Source: Streptomyces sp. LUP30 (GTDB lineage Bacteria > Actinomycetota > Actinomycetes > Streptomycetales > Streptomycetaceae). Taken from it: DNA of 64,000 nucleotides. Of the stretch, positions 34,775-42,436 are shown in pieces. Positions within the stretch are counted from its first letter, which is position 1, and each line of letters starts with the position of its first letter. The notes under the pieces were generated by a model that saw only the letters and a program-made list of their open reading frames with translations, was not told the origin of the DNA and ran no database searches. A program made the translations under genes and the position numbers. The stretch lies in assembly GCF_001746365.1 (NCBI RefSeq), contig NZ_MJAJ01000002.1, positions 218,312 to 282,311 of the forward strand. Reading direction: 5' to 3'.

Positions 34775-36168
34775 GTCCGGGGAAGGGACGGCACCAGGCT
34801 CAGTCCTGTGGGCCGCCCCGCTTCGGGTACGGCGGCGCCGGCGAAGGCGCCGTGGTGCAGCCAGTCGGAGGGGATCGAGGGACGCGGCGGGGCCTCGTGG
34901 TCCGGGACCGCCATCGCGTACAGGCGGGTGTAGCGGAACTTGGCCTCCAGGTTGTCCAGGACCGACCAGTACTCGTAGCCGCACACCTGCACACCGGCCG
35001 CGGTGAGTCCGGCCAGCCAGGTGAGCCTGGCGCGCAGCAGGGCCCGGCGCCGGTCGTCGTCGCTGTGTCCCGTGGCGTCGACGAGGTCCAGGTCGCCCAT
35101 GCCGTTGTCGATGACGGACAGCGGCGGCAGCACGTCGCCGTAGAGCTCGTAGAGGCCGGCGACGGCGTCGGCGAGCCCTTCGGGGATGATCGGCCAGCCG
35201 TAGGCGGTGGTCTCCACGTCGTCGAACGGGACGATCGCGAAGCCCAGGCCCACGAGCAGGCGGTTCACCTCGTTGAGGGCGCTCTGGCAGGTTCTCGTCG
35301 GCAGCACGCGGGGCAGGTTCTCGGGCGCGGTGACGCGGAACGGGGTGTGCCAGGACAGGCCCAGCAGGTCCTGCTCGGTGGTGATGGTCTCCAGGTCGCC
35401 GGGGCGCACGCAGCCGGTGTCCTCGACCGGTGAGTCGCCGTCCTCGGTCACCATGTGCTCGCCGAGCAGCAGGGGGTCGAGGAAGAGTCGGTTGGTCCAG
35501 CTCTCCAGGCGTTCCAGGGCGAGACGGTCGTATGGGTCCTCGGTGGCCGGGTAGCCGCCCACGAGGGTGACCGTGGTGCCGATCCGGCCTCGCGCGCCGG
35601 TGGCCCTCAGGGCCCGGGTGGCGAGCCCGTTGGCCAGCAGGATGTGGTGGACCGCGGGCAGTCCCGCCCGGCCCGCACCCCGGCTCGGGGGGTACATTCC
35701 GGCCACGTGGTCCGCGAGCGTGGGGCCTGCGAGGTCGGTGGAGGTGATCCAGCGTTCCACCCGGTCGCCGAAACGGCGGCCCAGCTCGGCTGCGTAGGCG
35801 GCGAAGTGCTCGGCGGTGTCGCGGGCGAGCCAGCCGCCGGCGGCGTCCACCCAAGGCGGCAGTGAGCGGTCGAGCAGGGTGAGGGCGGGGCGGCTGCCGT
35901 GCGCGAGCAGTGCGTCGAGCGCGCGGTCACAGCGGTCCAGGGCGTCCCGGTCCCAGCTGCCGGGGCCGTCGGGCTGGAGCTGCGGCCATCCGGCGACCAT
36001 GCGGTGGGTGTCCGCGACGACACCGGTCAGCTGCTTCAGGTCGTCGGTCCACTGGCGGAAGTGCCCGCCGCGTTCCGGCAGGGGCGGCAAGGGCGCCGCG
36101 ATGGTGTCCGCCGTGGCGACCCCCCAGTCGGCACGGCGAAGGGATTCATGCAGGAAACCATCGCTCAT
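34753..36168 (-). CDS. Glycoside hydrolase family 1-like protein lacking catalytic glutamates
   Basis: The 471-residue protein has the GH1 beta-glucosidase layout: GGWLARDTAEHFAAYAAEL and FGDRVERW before the acid/base site, YGWPIIPEGL before the nucleophile, and VQVCGYEYWSVLDNLEAKF after it. The diagnostic motifs are changed. The T-x-N-E-P motif reads T142-S-T-D145-L, and the I-T-E-N-G motif reads V-I-D354-N-G, so both catalytic Glu are Asp. The HWDLP sugar-binding motif reads D100-R-S-L-P. Normal glycosidase activity is therefore unlikely. It is preceded by operator site H, so it belongs to the island's regulon. A new chemistry on a TIM barrel or a binding role are both possible. Confidence 0.85.
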   Translation of the reverse strand: MSDGFLHESLRRADWGVATADTIAAPLPPLPERGGHFRQWTDDLKQLTGVVADTHRMVAGWPQLQPDGPGSWDRDALDRCDRALDALLAHGSRPALTLLDRSLPPWVDAAGGWLARDTAEHFAAYAAELGRRFGDRVERWITSTDLAGPTLADHVAGMYPPSRGAGRAGLPAVHHILLANGLATRALRATGARGRIGTTVTLVGGYPATEDPYDRLALERLESWTNRLFLDPLLLGEHMVTEDGDSPVEDTGCVRPGDLETITTEQDLLGLSWHTPFRVTAPENLPRVLPTRTCQSALNEVNRLLVGLGFAIVPFDDVETTAYGWPIIPEGLADAVAGLYELYGDVLPPLSVIDNGMGDLDLVDATGHSDDDRRRALLRARLTWLAGLTAAGVQVCGYEYWSVLDNLEAKFRYTRLYAMAVPDHEAPPRPSIPSDWLHHGAFAGAAVPEAGRPTGLSLVPSLPRTQDAGAS

Positions 36169-36187
36169 GGTTACCGTCCAGGCGGTG

Positions 36188-36207
36188 AATGGTTTAGCGC
36201 ATTCAAC
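36188..36207. promoter_or_regulatory. AT-rich operator, site H
   Basis: AATGGTTTAGCGCATTCAAC lies 19 bases upstream of the glycosidase-like start. It shares GCATTCAACT with site I (38488-38497), and a GTTTAG core. It is somewhat less AT-rich than the others. Confidence 0.5.
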
Positions 36208-36230
36208 TGAATGTCCGCCGACTGGACGCT

Positions 36231-36765
36231 AACAGGTCAAACACACCACGACAATGTTTCGGCCAGATCTACCGATATGGCATCCGGCCGTCCCCAGGAC
36301 GAGGTCGGCCGCCCTCCACGCCATGGCCGGTGGGTCGAGGCCGAACCGGCTGGCCGAGCAGGCTGGCCGAGCAGGCTGGCCGAGCAGAACACCGCGACTT
36401 CGGGCCCGGGCCGCGGTGAACGCCTCATGTCCTCTCTCGGCTCCCGACCGGATCGGGCGGGGCGCGGCTCCTAGTGGCCCAGGCGGCGAGCGGTCGGCAT
36501 GGTTCTCGCCCCGGCGGCGCCGACGCACGGCCGCTGTGCCCGTGTCGTGACCTGCTGGTCGTCCGAGCGGGGTGTGCCGTCCGTCTCGTACCGAGCCCGG
36601 CGGCGGATCTCGCAGGAGACGGTTCACCGATCGGACGGGCCGGCTCCGGCGATCCGTCGCCGAATTCGTCAAAGGGTTGAGCGCTTGTGGCCGACTGTTC
36701 ACGATTTGCCTGTCAGGTGCCCGATGGCATGACCTCGGGCCCAGCGCTGCAGAAGCGAGTCCAGC
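36231..36765. other. Non-coding stretch with a 13-base tandem repeat
   Basis: No protein with a recognisable family is visible here on either strand. The one clear structure is three perfect tandem copies of GGCTGGCCGAGCA at 36348-36386. The region separates the glycosidase-like gene from the gene debris to its right. Confidence 0.5.
36348..36386 (+). repeat. Three tandem copies of a 13-base unit
   Basis: GGCTGGCCGAGCA is repeated exactly at 36348-36360, 36361-36373 and 36374-36386. The region is not clearly coding. It may be replication slippage in decaying sequence. Confidence 0.9.
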
Positions 36766-37105
36766 ATGGTGCGTGTCCGTGCGTCCCTGTCTCAACTGCC
36801 CGCCTACGTCCCGGGGCGCACACCACCCGGGGCCATCGTTCTGGCAAGCAACGAATCACCCCACGGGCTGCTGCCCGGGGTGGCCGGCACCCTCGCGGAG
36901 GCGGCGGGCGGAATCTCCAGGTACCCCGACCTCGATGCCACCGACCTCGTCCAGGTCCTGGCCGCGCACCACGGTGTCGAACGCCGTCAAGGTGCCCCTG
37001 CGCGATCACGCTCTCGACCTCGACGCCATGGCGGGAGCGATCACGGCCCGGACCCGGCTGGTGTTCGTGTGCAATCCCAACAACCCCACCTCGACCGCGG
37101 TCGGT
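36766..37105 (+). pseudogene. Histidinol-phosphate aminotransferase-like (HisC) fragment, deleted and frameshifted
   Basis: From ATG 36766 the frame gives [32 protein letters not shown] and [22 protein letters not shown], the N-terminus of HisC-type PLP aminotransferases. At about 36980 the homology continues in another frame as [18 protein letters not shown] and [15 protein letters not shown]. About 50 family residues between these pieces are missing, including the glycine loop and aromatic stack over PLP, and everything after the NPNNP motif is gone, including the PLP Lys. The gene is dead. Confidence 0.8.
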
Positions 37106-37255
37106 GAGCGCCGTCTGTCCGACCGTGGTGGCCCTGCCGTCGAGGACCACGGTGACCTCGCTCGCCGGGCCGCGGTCGGTGGCGCCGTCGCGGTCATCGG
37201 TGGGCGTCGCGGGAGGGCCCTCGTCCGCGTGGAACAGTCTCCGCCCCGCCTCACC
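37103..37255 (-). pseudogene. Inverted internal fragment of a PaaE-type ferredoxin reductase
   Basis: Read leftward from about 37255, the sequence gives [17 protein letters not shown] and [17 protein letters not shown]. This is the linker and first strands of the [2Fe-2S] domain of PaaE-type reductases (ELFHxDE...P; SEVTVxLDGRxTTV). The following part of the same domain is on the opposite strand starting at about 37258. GGTGAG at 37103-37108 and CTCACC at 37250-37255 form short inverted repeats at the edges. I infer inversion of about 150 bases. Confidence 0.65.
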
Positions 37256-37257
37256 GC

Positions 37258-37470
37258 ACCGTCCTCGACGGCGCGCAGCAGGTCCGCCCCGACCTGCCGT
37301 TCGCGTGCAGGGGCGGTGTGTGCGGAACCTGTCGCGCCCTCGTCACCCACGGCCGGGCCGACATGCGCCGCAACTACGCGCTCGAACCGGCGGAGGTCTC
37401 CGCGGGTTACGTCCTGACCTGCCAGACCTTCGCCGCCTCCGACACCCTCACGGTCGACTTCGACAGCTGA
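37258..37470 (+). pseudogene. C-terminal [2Fe-2S] ferredoxin domain fragment of a PaaE-type reductase
   Basis: The plus strand reads [18 protein letters not shown], then [37 protein letters not shown] and DTLTVDFDS before a stop at 37468-37470. The four cluster Cys (C-x4-C-x2-C and the later TCQ) are present, as in the C-terminal plant-type ferredoxin domain of phenylacetyl-CoA epoxidase reductase PaaE or related oxygenase reductases. No FAD or NAD domain precedes it and no start is evident, so it is a remnant. It hints that an oxygenase system was once here. Confidence 0.75.
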
Positions 37471-37539
37471 GGTACGACTGGCGCCTTTGCACGAATGTCG
37501 GCCCGTGGACCCCGCGCGCACCACGGGATGTGGTCGTCG

Positions 37540-38433
37540 TCAGCCCTCGCCCTCCGATGCCGGCGCCCGCTCCTCCAGGGGGCGGAACTCCTCCTCCCGC
37601 CACCAGGGATACAGGGGTGGCATGTCCTTGCTGACCCGGCCCGGGAACGCGGGCGGCCGTTTGGCGAGGAACGACTGGACGCCCTCCACCGGGTCCGGGC
37701 CGCCGCCGATCTGGCTCATGATCCGGGAGTCGAGCCGGTGGGCGGCCATCGGGTGGGGTTCGCCCAGCATCCGCCACATCATCTGGCGGGACAGGGCGAC
37801 GGAGATCGCGGAGGTGTTGTCGGCGATCTCCCGGGCGAGTGCGTACGCCGCCGGCAGCAGTTCCTCCGGCGGGTGCACGGAGCGGACCAGCCCGGCCGCC
37901 AGTGCCTCGTCGGGGCCGAAGACGCGGCCCGTGGCCACCCACTCCATGGCCCGCTGCATGCCGACGGCCCGGGGCAGGAACCAGCTCGCCGCCGATTCCG
38001 GCACGATGCCGCGGCGGGCGAAGACGAAGCCGAACTTCGCCGAGGTCGACGCCAGGCGGATGTCCATGGGCAGGGTCATGCTGGCCCCGACGCCCGCGGC
38101 CGGGCCGTTGATCGCCGCGATCACGGGTTTGGTGCTGGAGAAGATCCGCAGGGCGACCCGGCCGCCGGTGTCCCGGTGCCAGGCGCCCGCCGTGCGGTGG
38201 TCGAAGGAGGAGCCGCCCGAGCTGACGTCGGCGCCCGCACAGAAGCCGCGCCCGGCGCCGGTCACCACGATCACCCGGATCTCGTCGTCGGCGTCGGCCG
38301 CGTCCAGGACGTCGAGCACGTCGGCCATCATCTGAGGATTGAAGGCATTCAGCTTCTCGGGCCGGTCGAGGGTGACGGTGAGGATCCGGTCCGCCACCTC
38401 GGTCCGCACGGTGTCGTACTCCTGCTCCTGCAT
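37540..38433 (-). CDS. Crotonase-fold enoyl-CoA hydratase/isomerase family protein
   Basis: A 297-residue crotonase: LDRPEKLNAFNPQMM, VTGAGRGFCAGADVSSGGSS, INGPAAGVGASMTLPMDI and FARRGIVPESAASWFLPRAVG. The RRGIVPE loop, carrying the only acidic residue near the active site, puts it with isomerase/hydratase members that use a single Glu. A long C-terminus (about 35 residues after the core, PWWREEEFRPLEER) may form the trimer-stabilising tail. GGAGG lies before ATG 38433. It is transcribed alone, divergent from the operon at 38518, with site I between them. Confidence 0.88.
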   Translation of the reverse strand: MQEQEYDTVRTEVADRILTVTLDRPEKLNAFNPQMMADVLDVLDAADADDEIRVIVVTGAGRGFCAGADVSSGGSSFDHRTAGAWHRDTGGRVALRIFSSTKPVIAAINGPAAGVGASMTLPMDIRLASTSAKFGFVFARRGIVPESAASWFLPRAVGMQRAMEWVATGRVFGPDEALAAGLVRSVHPPEELLPAAYALAREIADNTSAISVALSRQMMWRMLGEPHPMAAHRLDSRIMSQIGGGPDPVEGVQSFLAKRPPAFPGRVSKDMPPLYPWWREEEFRPLEERAPASEGEG

Positions 38434-38473
38434 ACGCGTCCTCCGTCACTCCGGTGAGCCGTTTCCAGAAAGC

Positions 38474-38493
38474 TTAATTAGTTATAGCATTCA
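38474..38493. promoter_or_regulatory. AT-rich operator, site I
   Basis: TTAATTAGTTATAGCATTCA lies in the 84-base divergent gap between two crotonase genes. Its TAGTTATA core matches sites F1 and L. It is 25 bases from the rightward start codon. Confidence 0.7.
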
Positions 38494-38517
38494 ACTCTAA
38501 CGACTCGTTCCTGGCTG

Positions 38518-39327
38518 ATGGATGAACTGACGGCGGTGGAGATGACCGACCTGGTGGTGACGGCTGTCGGCCCGATCCGGCTCATCGAGCTGAACCGGCC
38601 CGACCAGCTCAACTCGATGAGCGAGGAGCTGCACTCCGGGCTCGCGTCCCTCTGGGACTCGCTCGCGGCGGACCCGGAGGCCCGGGTGGTCGTCCTCACC
38701 GGGCGCGGCCGGGCGTTCAGCGCCGGGGGCGACTTCGACATCATGACCCGGGTGCAGCGCGACCGCGCCTTCCGGGAACAGAACGTCGACGAGGCCCGGC
38801 GGATCATCACCGGCATGGTGCGCTGCCCGCTGCCGGTGATCGCGGCCGTCAACGGACCCGCGGTGGGCCTGGGATGCAGCCTGGCCCTGCTGAGCGACCT
38901 CGTCCTGATCGCGGACGACGCCCATCTCGCCGACCCGCACGTCCAGGTCGGGCTCGTCGCCGGTGACGGCGGCGCTCTCGTCCTGCCGTTGCTGGTCGGC
39001 CTGACCCGCGCGAAGGAACTGCTGTTCCTCGGCGACCGGGTGGGCGCCGAGGATGCGGTCCGGCTGGGCATCGCCAACCGCGCCGTGCCCAGGGACAAGC
39101 TCCTGGCCGAGGCCATGGCCCTCGCCGGACGACTGGCCGCCCTTCCCGCGCAGGCACTGCGCGAGACCAAGCGCGCGGTGAACCTGCATCTGGAGCAGGC
39201 GCTCGCCACCGTGCTCGAACCCGCCCTGCTCGCCGAGCAGGAGACCATGCACTCGCCGGACCACATCGCCGTCGTCGAGATGATCATCGCGTCCCGCGCC
39301 CGTCGCCGGACCCCCGGAGAGGGCTGA
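38518..39327 (+). CDS. Crotonase-fold enoyl-CoA hydratase/isomerase family protein
   Basis: A 269-residue crotonase: [50 protein letters not shown] and VQVGLVAGDGGALVLPLLVG. The second-loop Asp in VAGDGG replaces the hydratase Glu, as in the product of 33425. The start is uncertain. ATG 38518 has no clear ribosome site and may be leaderless; ATG 38542 is the alternative, also with a poor site. It is followed three bases later by an acyl-CoA dehydrogenase gene and then an F420-type oxidoreductase. Confidence 0.83.
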   Translation: MDELTAVEMTDLVVTAVGPIRLIELNRPDQLNSMSEELHSGLASLWDSLAADPEARVVVLTGRGRAFSAGGDFDIMTRVQRDRAFREQNVDEARRIITGMVRCPLPVIAAVNGPAVGLGCSLALLSDLVLIADDAHLADPHVQVGLVAGDGGALVLPLLVGLTRAKELLFLGDRVGAEDAVRLGIANRAVPRDKLLAEAMALAGRLAALPAQALRETKRAVNLHLEQALATVLEPALLAEQETMHSPDHIAVVEMIIASRARRRTPGEG

Positions 39328-39330
39328 GAC

Positions 39331-40491
39331 ATGGACTTCGCGTTCAGCGAGGAGCAGGAGGAACTGGGGCGCACCGTACGGGCGTTCCTGACCCACACCT
39401 CACCCGAGACCGAGACGCGTCGCCTGATGGAGACGCCCGAGGGCTTCGACCGGGCGCTGTGGCTCCGGATGGGGAGGGAGCTCGGACTGCAGGGCCTCGC
39501 GGTCCCCGAGGAGTACGGCGGCGCCGGGTGCGGGCCGGTCGAAGTGGGCGTGGTGATGGAGGAGATGGGCCGCGCGTTGGTGTGTGCACCGTTCCTGTCC
39601 TCGGCCGTGCTGGCGACGACCACGCTGCTGCGCTGCGCCGACGAGGACGCCCGCAAGCTCCTGTTGCCGGGCCTGGCCTCCGGTGAACTCGTCGGGACAT
39701 TCGCCCTGACCGAGGACTCCGCCCGCTGGGACGCGGCGGGGGTCCGGCTCACCGCCCGCGAGAGCAACGGGCGGTGGCTGCTGACCGGGCACAAGACGTT
39801 CGTGCTGGACGGCGCCACCGCCGATGTCGTCCTCACCGTCGCCCGCACCGGCGACGGCATCGGAGTGTTCTGCGTGGAGGGCGACGCGGTCGGCCTGACC
39901 CGCGCACCGCTGCCCACGCTGGACCCGACCCGCCGCCAGGCCCGCCTCGACTACCAGGACGTACCGGCGACCCGGTTGCGTACGCACGGCGACGGCTGGG
40001 AACTGGTCTCGGAGGTGCTCGACCGGGCCGCGGTGGCGCTGGCCGCCGAGCAGGTCGGGGTGGCCTCCCGCGCGCTCGACATGGCGGTGGAGTACGCCAA
40101 GGTGCGCCACCAGTTCGGGCGGCCCATCGGCTCCTTCCAGGCCGTCAAGCATCTGCTGGCCGACGTCCTACTGGAGGTGGAGTCGGCACGCGCCGCCGCC
40201 CACTACGCCCTTCTCGCCGCCGAGAACGCCGAGAACGCCGCCGACGCCGATCCGGAGCTGCCCGCCGTGGCCAGTCTCGCCAAGGCGTTCTGTTCCGACG
40301 CGTGCGTACAGGCGGCGCAGGAGAACATCCAGGTGCACGGCGGCATCGGCTTCACCTGGGAGCATCCGGCCCACCTGTATCTGAAGCGGGCCAAGACGTC
40401 ACAGCTGCTGTTCGGGGACCCGGCTCACCACCGGGAGCTGCTCGCACGGCGCATCGGCATGGAAACGGAACAGGACGAGGGAGCGGCATGA
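39331..40491 (+). CDS. Acyl-CoA dehydrogenase, small-subunit type
   Basis: A 386-residue chain that starts MDFAFSEEQEELGRTV. It has VPEEYGGAGCGPVEVG, FALTEDSARWDAAG in place of the classical flavin loop, FGRPIGSFQAVKHLLADV and VHGGIGFTWEHPAHLYLKRAK at the C-terminus. It is close to the products of 32191 and 53838, the partner subunits of two-chain dehydrogenases. Here no large-subunit gene is adjacent; the solitary large-subunit-type gene at 18412 is the obvious candidate partner, 20 kb away. ATGA overlap links it to the downstream oxidoreductase. Confidence 0.86.
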   Translation: MDFAFSEEQEELGRTVRAFLTHTSPETETRRLMETPEGFDRALWLRMGRELGLQGLAVPEEYGGAGCGPVEVGVVMEEMGRALVCAPFLSSAVLATTTLLRCADEDARKLLLPGLASGELVGTFALTEDSARWDAAGVRLTARESNGRWLLTGHKTFVLDGATADVVLTVARTGDGIGVFCVEGDAVGLTRAPLPTLDPTRRQARLDYQDVPATRLRTHGDGWELVSEVLDRAAVALAAEQVGVASRALDMAVEYAKVRHQFGRPIGSFQAVKHLLADVLLEVESARAAAHYALLAAENAENAADADPELPAVASLAKAFCSDACVQAAQENIQVHGGIGFTWEHPAHLYLKRAKTSQLLFGDPAHHRELLARRIGMETEQDEGAA

Positions 40492-41513
40492 AGGTCGACG
40501 GCAAGCTCAACGTGTGGCGGACCACGGAGGTCGTGGAGGAGGCCCGGCACCACGAGAAGGCCGGCTACGACGCCCTGTGGGCGTCGGAGTCCAAGCACGA
40601 CCCCTTCCTGCCGCTGGTGCTGGCGGCCGAGCACACCGACCGGCTGGAGGTCGGCACGGCCATCGCGGTCGCCTTCGCCCGCTCCCCCATGCAGCTCGCG
40701 TACACCGCGCACGACCTGCAGACCTACTCCGGCGGACGGTTCTCGCTCGGCCTCGGCAGCCAGATCAAGGCGCACATCGAGCGGCGCTTCGACATGCCGT
40801 GGAGCCGGCCCGCGGCCCGCATGCGGGAGTACGTGAGCGCACTGCACGCGATCTGGGCCGCCTGGAACGAGGGCGAGAAGCTCAACTTCCGCGGCGACTT
40901 CTACTCGCACACCCTGATGTCGCCCTTCTTCTCTCCCCCGCCCGCCCCCGGCGGCGCGCCCAAGGTGTTCGTGGCCGCGGTCGGCCAGGCGATGACCAAA
41001 GTGGCCGGCGAGGTCGCCGACGGGCTCCTGGCGCACGGCTTCACCACCGAGCGGTATCTGCGGGAGATGACCCTGCCGACCGTGGAGGCGGGTCTGGCCG
41101 CGTCCGGCCGCACGCGGGCCGACTTCGCCGTCTCCCATCTGCTGCTGACCGCGACCGGCCGCACGGAGGAGGAGATGACCCGCGCGGTCGACGGCACCCG
41201 CGCCCAGATCGCCTTCTACGGCAGCACACCCGCCTACCGCGGGGTGCTGGAGCTGCACGGGTGGGGCGAACTCGGCGACGAGCTGCACGCGTTGTCGACG
41301 TCCCGGCGCGAGGACAAGTGGGAGGCGATGAGCCGCCTCGTCGACGACGAGGTCCTGCACACCTTCGCGGTCGTGGCGGAACCGGAGCGGGTCGCGGGCG
41401 AGATCCGTCGCCGGTACGGGGCACTGGTCGACCGGGTGTCCTTCTACACGGCGTACGAGATCGACGCCGAGGTGTGGGAGCCCATCGTGCAGGAGCTGCG
41501 CACACCCGAGTGA
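40488..41513 (+). CDS. F420-type luciferase-like (LLM class) oxidoreductase
   Basis: A 341-residue TIM-barrel protein of the bacterial-luciferase-like superfamily. Visible are EEARHHEKAGYDALWASESKHDPFLPL, VGTAIAVAFARSPMQLA (non-prolyl cis-peptide region), LQTYSGGRFSLGLGSQIKAHIE and PKVFVAAVGQAMTKVAGEVADG. The pattern resembles the F420-dependent group annotated as TIGR03617. It could reduce or oxidise a ketone, alcohol or double bond using F420, or act as a flavin monooxygenase. Its start overlaps the dehydrogenase stop, so it acts in the same part of the pathway. It ends three bases before the convergent regulator gene. Confidence 0.82.
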   Translation: MKVDGKLNVWRTTEVVEEARHHEKAGYDALWASESKHDPFLPLVLAAEHTDRLEVGTAIAVAFARSPMQLAYTAHDLQTYSGGRFSLGLGSQIKAHIERRFDMPWSRPAARMREYVSALHAIWAAWNEGEKLNFRGDFYSHTLMSPFFSPPPAPGGAPKVFVAAVGQAMTKVAGEVADGLLAHGFTTERYLREMTLPTVEAGLAASGRTRADFAVSHLLLTATGRTEEEMTRAVDGTRAQIAFYGSTPAYRGVLELHGWGELGDELHALSTSRREDKWEAMSRLVDDEVLHTFAVVAEPERVAGEIRRRYGALVDRVSFYTAYEIDAEVWEPIVQELRTPE

Positions 41514-41516
41514 CGG

Positions 41517-42299
41517 TCAGCCGAGCAGGTCCAGGACGGTGGTCATGGACCTGTTCTGCAGCAGGTAGTCCTCGGCCTCCTGGAGATGGAGGCGCCACAG
41601 CTCCTCGGCGGCCTCGGCCCGGCGCTCGGCGACCAGTTCGACGAGCGCGCCGTGGGCGCGGAATCCCCGGCGGTTGGCCCTGATGTTCTCGGGGCTGCCT
41701 GCGTCCAGGTCGACGTGGGACCAGTTCGCCTGGTCGATGATGTGCCGGACCATGCCGTTGAGGACGCTCAGCGTCTCGTTGCCCGCCAGTTCGACGACCA
41801 GGGCGTGGAACTCCATGTGGGCACGGATGAAGGCCGACGGGTCGTCCATCAGGGCCTCGGCCTCGGCGACGGCGGCCCGCAGCCGCTCCAGGTCCGCGTC
41901 CGTCCGCCCCTCGGCCAGCAGTCCGGCGCACGGTGCCTCGATGACCGTACGGGCGTCGTAGACGTCCTTGAGGGTCGTGCCCCGGTATTCCAGGACCACG
42001 CCGGCGTACCGGGCCGCGACCGTGCCCTCCGGGGTCTGCACCCGCGCGCCACCCCGGGCGCCCCGGCGCACGCTGATCAGCGACTCCGACTCCAGCACCC
42101 GGAACGCCTCGCGCAGCGTCGGCCGCGACACGGCGAACTCCGCCATCAGCGCCGACTCGGCCGGCAGCGCCTCGCCCTCCGCCAGTTCCCCGCGCACGAT
42201 CTTCCGGCGCAGCTGTGCCGCCACCAGTTCGGCCATCTTGGGGACGCGGACCTTGACACCGTTCACACCGCCACCGCCCCGTCGCCCCGCCGCACTCAT
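41517..42299 (-). CDS. GntR-family regulator, FadR type (regulator 2)
   Basis: A 260-residue paralogue of regulator 1. The winged helix has AAQLRRKIVRGELAEGE, the recognition helix SRPTLREAFRVLESESLI and wing RRGARGGARV. The C-terminal FCD-type domain has RAHMEFHALVVELAGNE and FRAHGALVELV. The recognition helix is identical to that of regulator 1 over the visible core, so the same DNA site is expected, while the ligand domains differ more. ATG at 42299 (or GTG 42302) has GGAGGT upstream; an ATG/GTG at 42365 would place the start inside operator J. It is monocistronic with site J upstream, suggesting autoregulation. Confidence 0.9.
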   Translation of the reverse strand: MSAAGRRGGGGVNGVKVRVPKMAELVAAQLRRKIVRGELAEGEALPAESALMAEFAVSRPTLREAFRVLESESLISVRRGARGGARVQTPEGTVAARYAGVVLEYRGTTLKDVYDARTVIEAPCAGLLAEGRTDADLERLRAAVAEAEALMDDPSAFIRAHMEFHALVVELAGNETLSVLNGMVRHIIDQANWSHVDLDAGSPENIRANRRGFRAHGALVELVAERRAEAAEELWRLHLQEAEDYLLQNRSMTTVLDLLG

Positions 42300-42366
42300 C
42301 ACCGGTCCCACCTCCGTCCGCCCACAGGTGCGGGACACGGCCCGAGCACCGGGTAGACGGTTCACT

Positions 42367-42399
42367 CTACTAGATAACTGATTTGACTAGGTTATCGAG
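42367..42399. promoter_or_regulatory. AT-rich operator pair, site J, before regulator 2
   Basis: CTACTAGATAACTGATT at 42367-42383 is followed by GACTAGGTTATCGAG at 42385-42399. The first block's reverse complement begins AATCAGTTA, as in sites E, F2 and N. The second has the AGGTTATC half found in site B (reverse strand). It is about 70 bases upstream of the regulator start. Confidence 0.7.
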
Positions 42400-42436
42400 T
42401 TCTCACATTCCCCCGCATCGGTGTCCACCGATACGG

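Noticed and set aside
36348..36386. The 13-base tandem repeat as a protein repeat or origin iteron
   Set aside because: It is not in a supported gene, the unit is GC-rich, and no replication protein or AT-rich unwinding region is nearby.
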